NCBI GenBank assembly: GCA_030639305.1
Contig: DAOWCY010000303.1
Span: forward strand, 1 to 6,304
DNA length: 6,304 nt
Direction of reading: 5' to 3'
Source of the DNA: JAGLQA01 sp023135565
GTDB taxonomy: Bacteria; Acidobacteriota; Aminicenantia; UBA2199
Made by a program: the position numbers and the translations under genes. The notes beneath the pieces were generated by a model, which was given only the letters and a program-made list of their open reading frames with translations, ran no database searches and was not told the origin of the DNA. Positions 1 to 4,768 of this stretch are shown in pieces. How positions within the stretch are numbered: the stretch's first letter is position 1; each line of letters opens with the position of its first letter.

Positions 1-118
1 CAATGTTTACTATAATTACAACGTTACCATGAAAGAAATAGGAGAATATCTGGGAATGCACTATGCAACTATAAGCAGAATAATTAAACGGCAAGAAATG
101 AATCAAAAAAAGTCATAA
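1..118 (+). CDS. 3' end of a RAYT-like transposase gene (partial)
   Basis: Only the last 38 codons are present. The frame is open from base 2 and stops with TAA at 116-118. The visible residues contain MKEIGEYLGMHYATISRIIK, a helix-turn-helix with the recognition helix 'HYATISRIIK'. This segment closely resembles the C-terminal HTH (DnaA-C-like) tail of many REP-associated, IS200-like tyrosine transposases, whose usual wording is 'xKEIAxxLGxHYxTVSRxxK'. The catalytic HUH/Tyr domain would lie upstream of the window and cannot be seen, so whether the gene is intact is unknown. The C-terminal tail NQKKS is short and basic. Such proteins cut and join single-stranded DNA at palindromic repeats, and that role here is inferred from the family. 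A stand-alone HTH regulator is a less likely alternative. Confidence 0.72.
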   Translation, partial: NVYYNYNVTMKEIGEYLGMHYATISRIIKRQEMNQKKS

Positions 119-119
119 A

Positions 120-389
120 ACAAGACTTGACCCCATTATTGTTTCTCAAGACCTAAATATAATCGCTTTGAAAGCGGAAGGCACGAAATATTTCGTAATA
201 AATACAAAAGAAAAATATCCGGCAGTCAATATAATCGTTATAGAAAAACCGCTCATCTATCCCCATCCCTCGGTATTGGTAATGAAAAGGAACCGGGTAT
301 TTATGTTCATGTATCTACCGGTCGATCCCTATGATATGAAAAATACCCTCGATAAAATGAGAGCATTTTCCGACCATTATTCTTTTTAA
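120..389 (+). pseudogene. Remnant reading frame of unknown family
   Basis: One frame is open from 102 to the TAA at 387-389. The text is protein-like, for example KYFVINTKEKYPAVNIIVIE and MFMYLPVDPYDMKNTLDKM, rather than the low-complexity output usual for shadow frames. No good start exists: the first possible initiator is TTG at 168, there is no purine-rich ribosome site before it, and the first ATG (282) would leave only about 35 codons. It starts right behind the transposase gene. I therefore read it as the 3' part of a gene cut off by insertion or deletion. No domain, membrane segment or catalytic motif is recognisable. A genuine short gene of up to 73 residues from TTG 168 remains possible. 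Confidence 0.3.
121..134 (+). other. Conserved-looking motif just after the transposase gene
   Basis: CAAGACTTGACCCC begins three bases after the transposase stop codon. A related motif, AGACGCGACCCC, lies at 451-462 and matches AGACTTGACCCC (123-134) at 10 of 12 positions in the same orientation. A motif at this place could belong to the downstream end of the transposase unit, but no clear terminal palindrome is visible beside it. Function unproven. Confidence 0.3.
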
Positions 390-484
390 GATTCAACGTC
401 AATTCACGAAACTGGAAAAAGGCAGCGGCGATATCGAATGTCAAATGTTGAGACGCGACCCCCTTTTCTTCCAACCTTGAAATG
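390..484. other. Intergenic stretch with no recognised gene
   Basis: Together with the remnant frame this makes about 400 bases without a confident gene. It holds the second AGAC..GACCCC motif (451-462) and a 9-bp direct repeat AAATGTTGA at 443-451 and 480-488. I see no hairpin with a T-run and no RNA gene. Confidence 0.4.
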
Positions 485-513
485 TTGAAGATAGCTCCGA
501 TTCATGTTAAAAT
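485..513 (+). promoter_or_regulatory. Promoter of XRE regulator 1 with inverted repeat
   Basis: TTGAAG (485-490) and TAAAAT (508-513) are separated by 17 bases, a good sigma70-type arrangement. The predicted transcript start is about 7 bases past the -10, at or next to the ATG at 520, so the mRNA would be leaderless. No ribosome site precedes the ATG, which agrees with this. An inverted repeat CGATT-N8-AATCG (498-515) overlaps the -10 box and is a candidate autoregulatory operator. Confidence 0.5.
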
Positions 514-519
514 CGTGAT

Positions 520-900
520 ATGATCGGGACACATCTTAATGAAATCGGCAGCAGGGTAAAAAAGATCAGGACATCCCTGGACCTGACACTAAAACAAATG
601 GCTGAGAAAACCGGTCTTTCCGCAGGCTTTCTATCTCAAATCGAAAAAGGTATAAAAAGACCTTCAGCCATTTACCTGTTTTTTCTCCTGGTGGAGCACA
701 AAGTTAACATCAACTGGATTTTATCGGGGAAAGGCGATATATATCTGACCGAAAACCTTGTTGAAAAATCCCGCGCTTTCGATTTCGGGGGAGATCGTGA
801 AGCAGTGGAAGAAATGCTTCACGATCTCGAACAAAATAATCATGTGAGGCATTCATTCCTGTCTTTTTACTACACTTTGAAGAAAACGCAAGAATCTTGA
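520..900 (+). CDS. XRE-family HTH transcriptional regulator 1
   Basis: This 126-residue protein has a Cro/CI-type HTH over residues 8-70. Helix 2 is LTLKQMAEKTG (22-32), the recognition helix is SAGFLSQIEKG (34-44), and the usual R-P turn follows at 47-48. After it come NINW (63-66) and the glycine turn SGKG (69-72), a hinge common in phage-repressor-like XRE proteins. Residues 81-126 form a charged, probably helical tail with no peptidase or sensor domain, and may serve for dimerisation. ATG 520 fits the domain start and is not preceded by a Shine-Dalgarno site, so leaderless translation is likely. The product is about 65% identical, without gaps, to the regulator at 3229, with blocks of near-identical DNA. 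Placed just before a peptide cassette and its own terminator, it is a plausible repressor of that cassette; this is inference. Confidence 0.93.
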   Translation: MIGTHLNEIGSRVKKIRTSLDLTLKQMAEKTGLSAGFLSQIEKGIKRPSAIYLFFLLVEHKVNINWILSGKGDIYLTENLVEKSRAFDFGGDREAVEEMLHDLEQNNHVRHSFLSFYYTLKKTQES

Positions 901-947
901 TTTTTCTTTTCGTTTTTTTTACTTTGGTTTTTTCCGGTTTGTGTTCC

Positions 948-1017
948 CGTACCCTATTCGGATTAAGCCCGGCGTAGGTTTCCTAAAGCTACTAAACCGA
1001 ATGTACGCTTTTTTTTT
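948..1017 (+). terminator. Intrinsic terminator after XRE regulator 1
   Basis: CGTAC (948-952) and ATTCGG (956-961) pair with CCGAAT (997-1002) and GTACG (1003-1007), with a 3-base bulge, and nine T follow at 1009-1017. The long apical loop can fold further (TAGG-TTT-CCTA at 975-985; GTAG with CTAC). It insulates the peptide promoter from regulator 1. Confidence 0.65.
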
Positions 1018-1047
1018 AAAAAAGTAACCATATGGCGATTTTTTTCT

Positions 1048-1075
1048 TTGAGAAACCATAGCAGTGTGCTATAAT
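1048..1075 (+). promoter_or_regulatory. Strong extended -10 promoter of the peptide cassette
   Basis: TTGAGA (1048-1053), a 16-base spacer, and a perfect TATAAT (1070-1075) preceded by TG-N (1067-1069), i.e. an extended -10. The start of transcription is expected near 1082, leaving a 5' leader of only about 11 bases that is almost all ribosome site (GGAGG, 1083-1087). Confidence 0.7.
1058..1072. promoter_or_regulatory. Inverted repeat (candidate operator) in the peptide promoter
   Basis: ATAGCA-GTG-TGCTAT is a perfect 6-bp inverted repeat with a 3-base centre. It lies in the spacer and overlaps the first half of the -10 box, so a dimeric repressor bound here would block RNA polymerase. Size and position fit an XRE dimer, but which regulator binds is unknown. 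Confidence 0.5.
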
Positions 1076-1092
1076 TTATTTTGGAGGTAAAC

Positions 1093-1281
1093 ATGAAAAA
1101 AAAAAACCGCAGATTAGCATTAAAAAAAGAAACCATTTCACGCCTACAGGGGGCAGAACTCACATCAATTAAAGGAGGGACAAAAACTAGGCCAAAAGAT
1201 ACCTGTAAATGTAATACAGATGAAAGTTGTTCAGCAGTTGGGAATTGCTGTCCGCCACCGGAAAAGGCTTATAATGAGTAG
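1093..1281 (+). CDS. Double-glycine leader RiPP/bacteriocin-like precursor peptide
   Basis: The start chosen is ATG 1093, six bases after GGAGG (1083-1087); a TTG at 1081 lies within that ribosome-site region and is rejected. The 62-residue product begins with a basic segment MKKKNRR, then LALKKETISRLQGAELTSIKGG. This ends in Gly28-Gly29 and matches the pattern of GG-type leaders in Bacteroidota natural-product and class I lanthipeptide-like precursors (L-x-L-x-K-E-T-I ... G-G). The 33-residue core holds five Cys (38, 40, 46, 52, 53), Thr 30, 32, 37 and 42, Ser 45 and 47, and a C-C-P-P-P turn. It could carry thioether rings or disulfides. No modifying enzyme or C39 peptidase is in the window, so modification and activity are inference. 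The gene has its own promoter and is followed 35 bases later by a membrane transporter-like gene. Codon 2 begins an 11-base A-run (1096-1106). Confidence 0.82.
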   Translation: MKKKNRRLALKKETISRLQGAELTSIKGGTKTRPKDTCKCNTDESCSAVGNCCPPPEKAYNE

Positions 1282-1316
1282 ATAAAAGAAATTTCAGACA
1301 GGAGGGTCATGTAAAG

Positions 1317-3209
1317 ATGAAAAAAAAGGACAAAAACCAGGAAGGAATATTTTGTTTAAAAGTAAAAAGTAATATCAACTGGGTAGGCGCAGTCTGCCTT
1401 ATATTATCCATACTAATTTCAACTATAATTGTCCAGGTTGGTATATGGGATTATGAATCTTCCCTCGATCGAAAAACCAAATTTTTGGAAACAGAAAGAA
1501 ACTATTTCGATAGATATGTAAATTATCTTCAATACGGAGTTTTTGGTTTCAGGATGTTTGTTGAATCGTCTAAACTCTGTATATTTTTTAACAACGCTTC
1601 TACTTTCGATGAGTTGGAAGCAACTATCGACTGCAGCTTAAGACTGAAAATTGGAAATCCAAAAAAAGATGGAAAAATATTCGCTAAAGAATCAGGAGGA
1701 AGCTTTGACCTTAAAATCTATGTGCTATTATTGTTAGTGCCTTTAGCTTTCATTTACGGTTTTTTTACATACAGGAATCGCGAGAATTTGAAATTTCTAA
1801 TGAATTTTTCAAGACCGTTAAAGGTATACACTATGGTGTTTCTTTCCCGTGCGTTCGTGTTGTTTATCTCCCTGTTCGTGGTTTTTACTGCTGCGGTTAT
1901 CCAGATTTATTGTAATGGTATTTATCTCTCTCGATCTGATTTTATCTATTTACTGGCAAGTTTCCTGGTAACAACAGGAATTCTAATTCTCCCCTTGATT
2001 GTTGGGGCTGTCATAGGAACTTTAAGGAATTTGGCTTTCGGCCTTTCGATACTGGTTTTGATCTGGATAACCACAGTTCATTTATGGCCCTATTTATTTA
2101 ACAGAGCCATAAACAAGTACGCAGACGTTAAAATAGAATCGAAATATAGCATCGAAAATAAGAAAACAAAAATAGTGGGCAATTTTGAGAAATCAATTCG
2201 TGATATAACTAATACAGTGACTGACACGAATGATAGACAGCAGGAATTCAACTCACTTTTTGAAAAATACTGGAATGGGGATTTTAAAAAAGCCAACGAC
2301 CTGGAGAAGAAAACAATCGGAGAAATAAAAGATGTAGCAAAAAAATTATATTTCTGGTGTATTATTAATCCTTTCACATTCTATCATACATTAACTAATG
2401 AATTAAGTTCACGTGGCTATCACTCATACCTTGAATTTTATAAAGAGAGTAATGACAACCATAAAGGCTTTTTTCGCTTCTATATAGATAACTGGGTTTT
2501 AGGAGAAAACAAACAACTTGTTCCATTCAAAAAGTTAGAAGACCAAGTATTTTACGCTAAGCCCAGCTTCCCGGCATTTTTTGTATTAGGGTTGTTTGTT
2601 CTATTTTCCTGGATAACCCTGTTTTATACATTCGGATATTTTCTTTTCAAAAAGTCCTTTTTCCATAGGAAAAAAAAGAATTCGCTCCGGGATGTAACCC
2701 TTGAGCTTGAGAGCGGAAAACACCATTTTTATTCTGTGAATAAAAATGAGTTACTTATAACTGATTTGTTTGCCCTTCTTTCAAGTAAAAAAACTTCCGG
2801 CAATTTATCCATCGATGGTAAAAAGGTTGTTTCAGGTGTTGATTTCCTCTATCTACCTGCGCTTGAAAAAATACCCGCAGTGTTCAGTTTATCCAGCCTG
2901 GCAAAGTTTTTAGGCGTTAGCGAAAAGGTAAAAAATAGGTACGAGCTGATGCAGGAGTTTTTTAAAAAATTGTCATGTGATGTTCTACTACTCGATAATT
3001 TCTTTTATGGCATCGATAAGGACTCTTCTCAAAAACTCTTAGAACTAATTGAAAAATTAAAGAAAAAAGGAATAATAGTGATCGAAGTAGTCAGGCCGAT
3101 GATAATCTTAACAGGCCAAAATGCACATGGCAGGTATGATGAATACAAAGAATTTGTTTTTGAAAAAAAAGCTTTCAAAAATTCATATACAAGCCGGAAA
3201 AGTAAGTAA
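1317..3209 (+). CDS. ABC-2 type permease fused to a degenerate ABC ATPase domain
   Basis: The protein has 630 residues. ATG 1317 follows GGAGGG (1301-1306) by ten bases. Predicted membrane segments lie near residues 21-43, 131-150, 171-199, 209-233, 236-257 and 419-444. Large loops at 45-130 and 258-418 are probably extracytoplasmic. This layout, with the motif I-I-N-P-F-T-F-Y-H near 349-357, recalls ABC-2/DUF3526-type permeases (GldF/NosY-like). Residues 455-620 follow the beta-strand order of an ABC ATPase: LRDVTLELESG, then SGNLSIDGKKV, then DVLLLDNFFYGID (555-567). The Walker A lysine loop is replaced by SVNKNELLITD. The Q-loop Gln, the LSGGQ signature and the switch His are not recognisable, and the Walker B Glu is Asn561. 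The domain is about 165 residues rather than about 220. It is likely unable to hydrolyse ATP and may act as a scaffold for another ATPase. Its place behind the precursor suggests export of, or immunity to, the peptide (inference). Confidence 0.85.
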   Translation: MKKKDKNQEGIFCLKVKSNINWVGAVCLILSILISTIIVQVGIWDYESSLDRKTKFLETERNYFDRYVNYLQYGVFGFRMFVESSKLCIFFNNASTFDELEATIDCSLRLKIGNPKKDGKIFAKESGGSFDLKIYVLLLLVPLAFIYGFFTYRNRENLKFLMNFSRPLKVYTMVFLSRAFVLFISLFVVFTAAVIQIYCNGIYLSRSDFIYLLASFLVTTGILILPLIVGAVIGTLRNLAFGLSILVLIWITTVHLWPYLFNRAINKYADVKIESKYSIENKKTKIVGNFEKSIRDITNTVTDTNDRQQEFNSLFEKYWNGDFKKANDLEKKTIGEIKDVAKKLYFWCIINPFTFYHTLTNELSSRGYHSYLEFYKESNDNHKGFFRFYIDNWVLGENKQLVPFKKLEDQVFYAKPSFPAFFVLGLFVLFSWITLFYTFGYFLFKKSFFHRKKKNSLRDVTLELESGKHHFYSVNKNELLITDLFALLSSKKTSGNLSIDGKKVVSGVDFLYLPALEKIPAVFSLSSLAKFLGVSEKVKNRYELMQEFFKKLSCDVLLLDNFFYGIDKDSSQKLLELIEKLKKKGIIVIEVVRPMIILTGQNAHGRYDEYKEFVFEKKAFKNSYTSRKSK

Positions 3210-3212
3210 AAC

Positions 3213-3237
3213 ATTATGATAAAATATTATGATAAAA
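3213..3237 (+). repeat. Tandem 12-bp repeat over the start of XRE regulator 2
   Basis: ATTATGATAAAA occurs at 3213-3224 and 3226-3237, one base apart, a 13-bp period. The second copy contains the ATG start (3229). The first contains TATGAT (3215-3220), a fair -10 box at leaderless distance from that ATG, though no convincing -35 is visible. It could be an operator or a recent slippage duplication. Confidence 0.4.
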
Positions 3238-3597
3238 GATTATCTTTCCGAAATCGGCTCCCGGATAAAAAAGGTCAGGATTACGCTCGATTTTACACAA
3301 GGTCAAATAGCTGAGAAAACCGGTCTTTCCGCAGGCTTTCTATCTCAGATCGAAAAAGGGCAAAAAAGACCTTCGTCCATTTACCTATTTTTTCTCCTGG
3401 TGGAGCACAAAATTAACATCAACTGGCTTTTTTCAGGTAAAGGCGAAATGTTTTTGACCGAAAACCTTGTTGAAAAATCCCGCGGTTTCAATTTCGGAGA
3501 AGATCGTGAAGTCCTGGAAAAATTGTTTCACCGTCTCGAAGAGGATACTGCTCTAAAGGATTCATTTATTTCCTTTTTCACCCGCATGATGCCATAA
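3229..3597 (+). CDS. XRE-family HTH transcriptional regulator 2 (twin of regulator 1)
   Basis: This is a 122-residue Cro/CI-type regulator. Helix 2 is FTQGQIAEKTG (22-32), and the recognition helix SAGFLSQIEKG (34-44) is identical to that of regulator 1, so both should read the same or very similar operators. The hinge ININWLFSGKGEMF (62-75) and an acidic helical tail (81-122) follow. The gene begins 19 bases after the permease stop codon, with no terminator between, so it may be the last gene of the peptide operon, besides any local promoter. There is no Shine-Dalgarno site before ATG 3229. DNA of codons 28-66 is about 93% identical to regulator 1, while the first 27 and last 40 codons have diverged strongly. 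No clear terminator hairpin follows. Direct activity on the peptide promoter is inference. Confidence 0.93.
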   Translation: MIKDYLSEIGSRIKKVRITLDFTQGQIAEKTGLSAGFLSQIEKGQKRPSSIYLFFLLVEHKININWLFSGKGEMFLTENLVEKSRGFNFGEDREVLEKLFHRLEEDTALKDSFISFFTRMMP

Positions 3598-3642
3598 ATT
3601 CCCACATTTACCCATTTTTTTTGTTTTTTATTAAGAAAACAC

Positions 3643-3671
3643 TTGACAAACACAAGGATGTATACTATAGT
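3643..3671 (+). promoter_or_regulatory. Near-consensus sigma70 promoter
   Basis: A perfect TTGACA (3643-3648), a 17-base spacer and TATAGT (3666-3671) make the best-matching promoter in the window. Transcription should start near 3678 and read through 3799-3876 to the terminator at 3939-3996, giving an RNA of about 320 bases, or beyond into regulator 3 by read-through. Confidence 0.75.
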
Positions 3672-3693
3672 ATAAGTCCTGTACTATGGTATA
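3661..3693. promoter_or_regulatory. Two tandem 14-bp operator-like dyads
   Basis: TATACTATAGTATA (3661-3674) is a perfect palindrome covering the -10 box. TGTACTATGGTATA (3680-3693) matches it at 12 of 14 positions with centres 19 bp apart, near two helical turns. Two similar sites in phase across -10 and start are typical of cooperative Cro/CI-like repressors. The likely binder is one of the neighbouring XRE proteins, by inference only. Confidence 0.6.
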
Positions 3694-3798
3694 ACTATGA
3701 GAATTTTAAAAAGACAATTTTTTTATATGTTCGCTTTTCCCCGATGCATAGAGAGGGGGTTTTTGAGGATAGAGCATTCAACGAATATGGAGGGCAAA

Positions 3799-3876
3799 AT
3801 GATGGAAAAATACAAAAGAAATAATTCCCAAATAACAACACCATACGATCCGGGGGACTACAGTGAATCGAAATAA
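3799..3876 (+). CDS. Possible 25-residue small ORF in the 3643-promoter transcript
   Basis: ATG 3799 (or 3802) follows GGAGGG (3789-3794) and reads 25 codons to TAA at 3874-3876. The peptide is hydrophilic: MMEKYKRN, then NSQITTPYDPGDYSESK. It has no membrane segment or Cys and belongs to no family I recognise. The same frame is open back to ATG 3697 (59 residues), but that start has no ribosome site. It sits between a strong regulated promoter and a terminator, so it could be a leader peptide or a small effector. It may also be chance within a non-coding RNA. Confidence 0.35.
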   Translation: MMEKYKRNNSQITTPYDPGDYSESK

Positions 3877-3892
3877 ACGGCTTCTTTTTTTA

Positions 3893-3917
3893 GGAATTGG
3901 TTATACTTTGCAATTCC
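3893..3917 (+). other. Hairpin upstream of the main terminator
   Basis: GGAATTG (3893-3899) pairs with CAATTCC (3911-3917) around an 11-base loop. Eight T at 3929-3936 follow after a gap, too far off for an efficient terminator. It may be part of a larger leader-RNA fold. Confidence 0.4.
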
Positions 3918-3938
3918 ATTCTTTTATCTTTTTTTTGG

Positions 3939-3996
3939 GCGAAGGGGAAACCGGCCTTGTTTTTTACCGGGCCGGTTTCCCCACATCGCTTTTTTT
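3939..3996 (+). terminator. Strong intrinsic terminator
   Basis: GGGGAAACCGGCC (3944-3956) pairs perfectly with GGCCGGTTTCCCC (3970-3982), 13 bp. An outer GCGA (3939-3942)/TCGC (3986-3989) step brings the stem directly to seven T at 3990-3996. The reverse side has A rather than T, so it works on the plus strand. It ends the RNA begun at 3643, or acts as an attenuator before regulator 3. TTTCCCC at 3736-3742 could pair with its 5' arm (GGGGAAA) as an antiterminator. Confidence 0.85.
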
Positions 3997-4001
3997 ATTC
4001 G

Positions 4002-4104
4002 CAGTCTCATCCGAAAAGCGGACGGCGTCCGCAGCCTATGAGATGACTGGGAAACACATTCCCAACCACTTTGACCGGAAAGTTTGTCTTTTTAACAAGC
4101 TTTC
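4002..4104 (+). other. Three consecutive hairpins before XRE regulator 3
   Basis: First, CAGT+CTCAT (4002-4010) pairs with ATGAG (4038-4042) and ACTG (4046-4049) and encloses GCGGAC-GGC-GTCCGC (4018-4032). Second, TGGGAA-N5-TTCCCA spans 4048-4064. Third, GAAAGTTTGT (4078-4087) pairs with ACAAGCTTTC (4095-4104), including one G-U pair. No known riboswitch class is recognisable. It may be a structured 5' leader of the next gene or a separate small RNA. A weak promoter (TTGTCT 4084-4089, TAATAT 4108-4113) could start downstream of it. Confidence 0.4.
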
Positions 4105-4146
4105 ACTTAATATGAGTAAACAAAATTTTTTTAGGAGGCATATAAT

Positions 4147-4647
4147 ATGACAAATTCAAAAGAAAAACAAGAGTTAACCGAAAGAATAAGCGTTCGGTTT
4201 AAACAGTTTCGAGAGGCAATATCCAAAGAGTTCGGTTTTAGTTTCGCCGAATTTTGCACAGAGATCGGCATCCCGGAAGAAAAATTCAAAACCTATGAAA
4301 AGGGCGATTTTTGGCCCGATTTTGCCGATCTGCAAAAAATTGGCCTGAACACCGGCGTAAATTTAAACTGGTTGGTGTATAGAAACGGCGGCATGTTCGG
4401 AGTCAGGGAAAAAGACATGGAGGAAATGCTTCAGAAAATCGAAGCCGACGAACAAGGCCGGTATGTCGATTACAAAATGCTGTTAAAACTTATGCAGGTA
4501 CCGGAAATGGAGGATTTGATTTTCGGTATGCAAAAGGTGTTTTTGAACTTTTTGAGCACTTCGGATTTTGCATCCAGGTTGAAAGAACCCGGAGAGCTTG
4601 AAAAGTTGCTGCCCAAAATCCCAACAGAGCCGAAAGAAGGTCAGTAA
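4147..4647 (+). CDS. XRE-like regulator 3 with long C-terminal tail
   Basis: This 166-residue protein starts at ATG 4147, eight bases after AGGAGG (4133-4138). Residues 14-84 follow the XRE fold. SFAEFCTEIG (32-41) corresponds to helix 2 and PEEKFKTYEKG (43-53) to the recognition helix. VNLNWLVYRNGGMF (71-84) matches the hinge of the other three regulators. The HTH is divergent: the usual small residues of the turn and the S-x-I-S/Q-x-E signature are altered, and W56-P57 replaces the R-x-P turn. DNA binding could be altered or lost. Residues 85-166 are rich in Glu, Lys, Leu and Met and probably helical, a longer tail than in its neighbours, which may bind a partner or multimerise. It is followed by its own terminator. 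The structured stretch upstream suggests regulation at the RNA level. A single-gene transcription unit is likely. Confidence 0.85.
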   Translation: MTNSKEKQELTERISVRFKQFREAISKEFGFSFAEFCTEIGIPEEKFKTYEKGDFWPDFADLQKIGLNTGVNLNWLVYRNGGMFGVREKDMEEMLQKIEADEQGRYVDYKMLLKLMQVPEMEDLIFGMQKVFLNFLSTSDFASRLKEPGELEKLLPKIPTEPKEGQ

Positions 4648-4680
4648 TTGGAAAAAATCGGGCAGTCTAATTTTTTTCTC

Positions 4681-4734
4681 GCAGCGGGGAGATCGGAAGC
4701 TCACCGGTTCGGTTTCCCCGCGCTGCTTTTTTTT
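4681..4734 (+). terminator. Intrinsic terminator after XRE regulator 3
   Basis: GCAGC and GGGGA (4681-4690) pair with TCCCC (4715-4719) and GCTGC (4722-4726), with a 2-base bulge. The stem continues inward as GATCG (4691-4695) with CGGTT (4710-4714), using two G-U pairs. Eight T follow at 4727-4734. Confidence 0.85.
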
Positions 4735-4768
4735 CTCAGGATTATCCAAAGACATTAGGTGTTAAATA

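Noticed and set aside
963..1163. Minus-strand frame
   Set aside because: It overlaps a terminator, a promoter and the precursor gene. Its Phe- and Lys-runs come from A/T tracts.
2090..2377. Minus-strand 95-codon frame inside the permease gene
   Set aside because: Antisense shadow of a well-supported gene, with no ribosome site or domain.
3621..3824. 67-codon frame from TTG
   Set aside because: It would begin upstream of and span the strong promoter at 3643-3671 and both dyads, without a ribosome site.
4002..4104. Known riboswitch
   Set aside because: I compared it by eye with c-di-GMP, TPP, fluoride and T-box patterns and found no matching conserved core.
3863..4150. 95-codon frame with GTG start, overlapping regulator 3 by ATGA
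   Set aside because: It runs straight through a 13-bp terminator stem with U-run and three further hairpins, is Phe-rich from T-tracts, and has no domain. RNA structure explains the stretch better.
3229..4647. XRE genes as antitoxins of toxin-antitoxin pairs
   Set aside because: No toxin-sized partner (HigB/RelE/HipA-like) adjoins any of them. The small ORFs nearby show no toxin features.
4483..4755. Minus-strand frame
   Set aside because: Antisense to regulator 3 and its terminator, with low-complexity charged ends.
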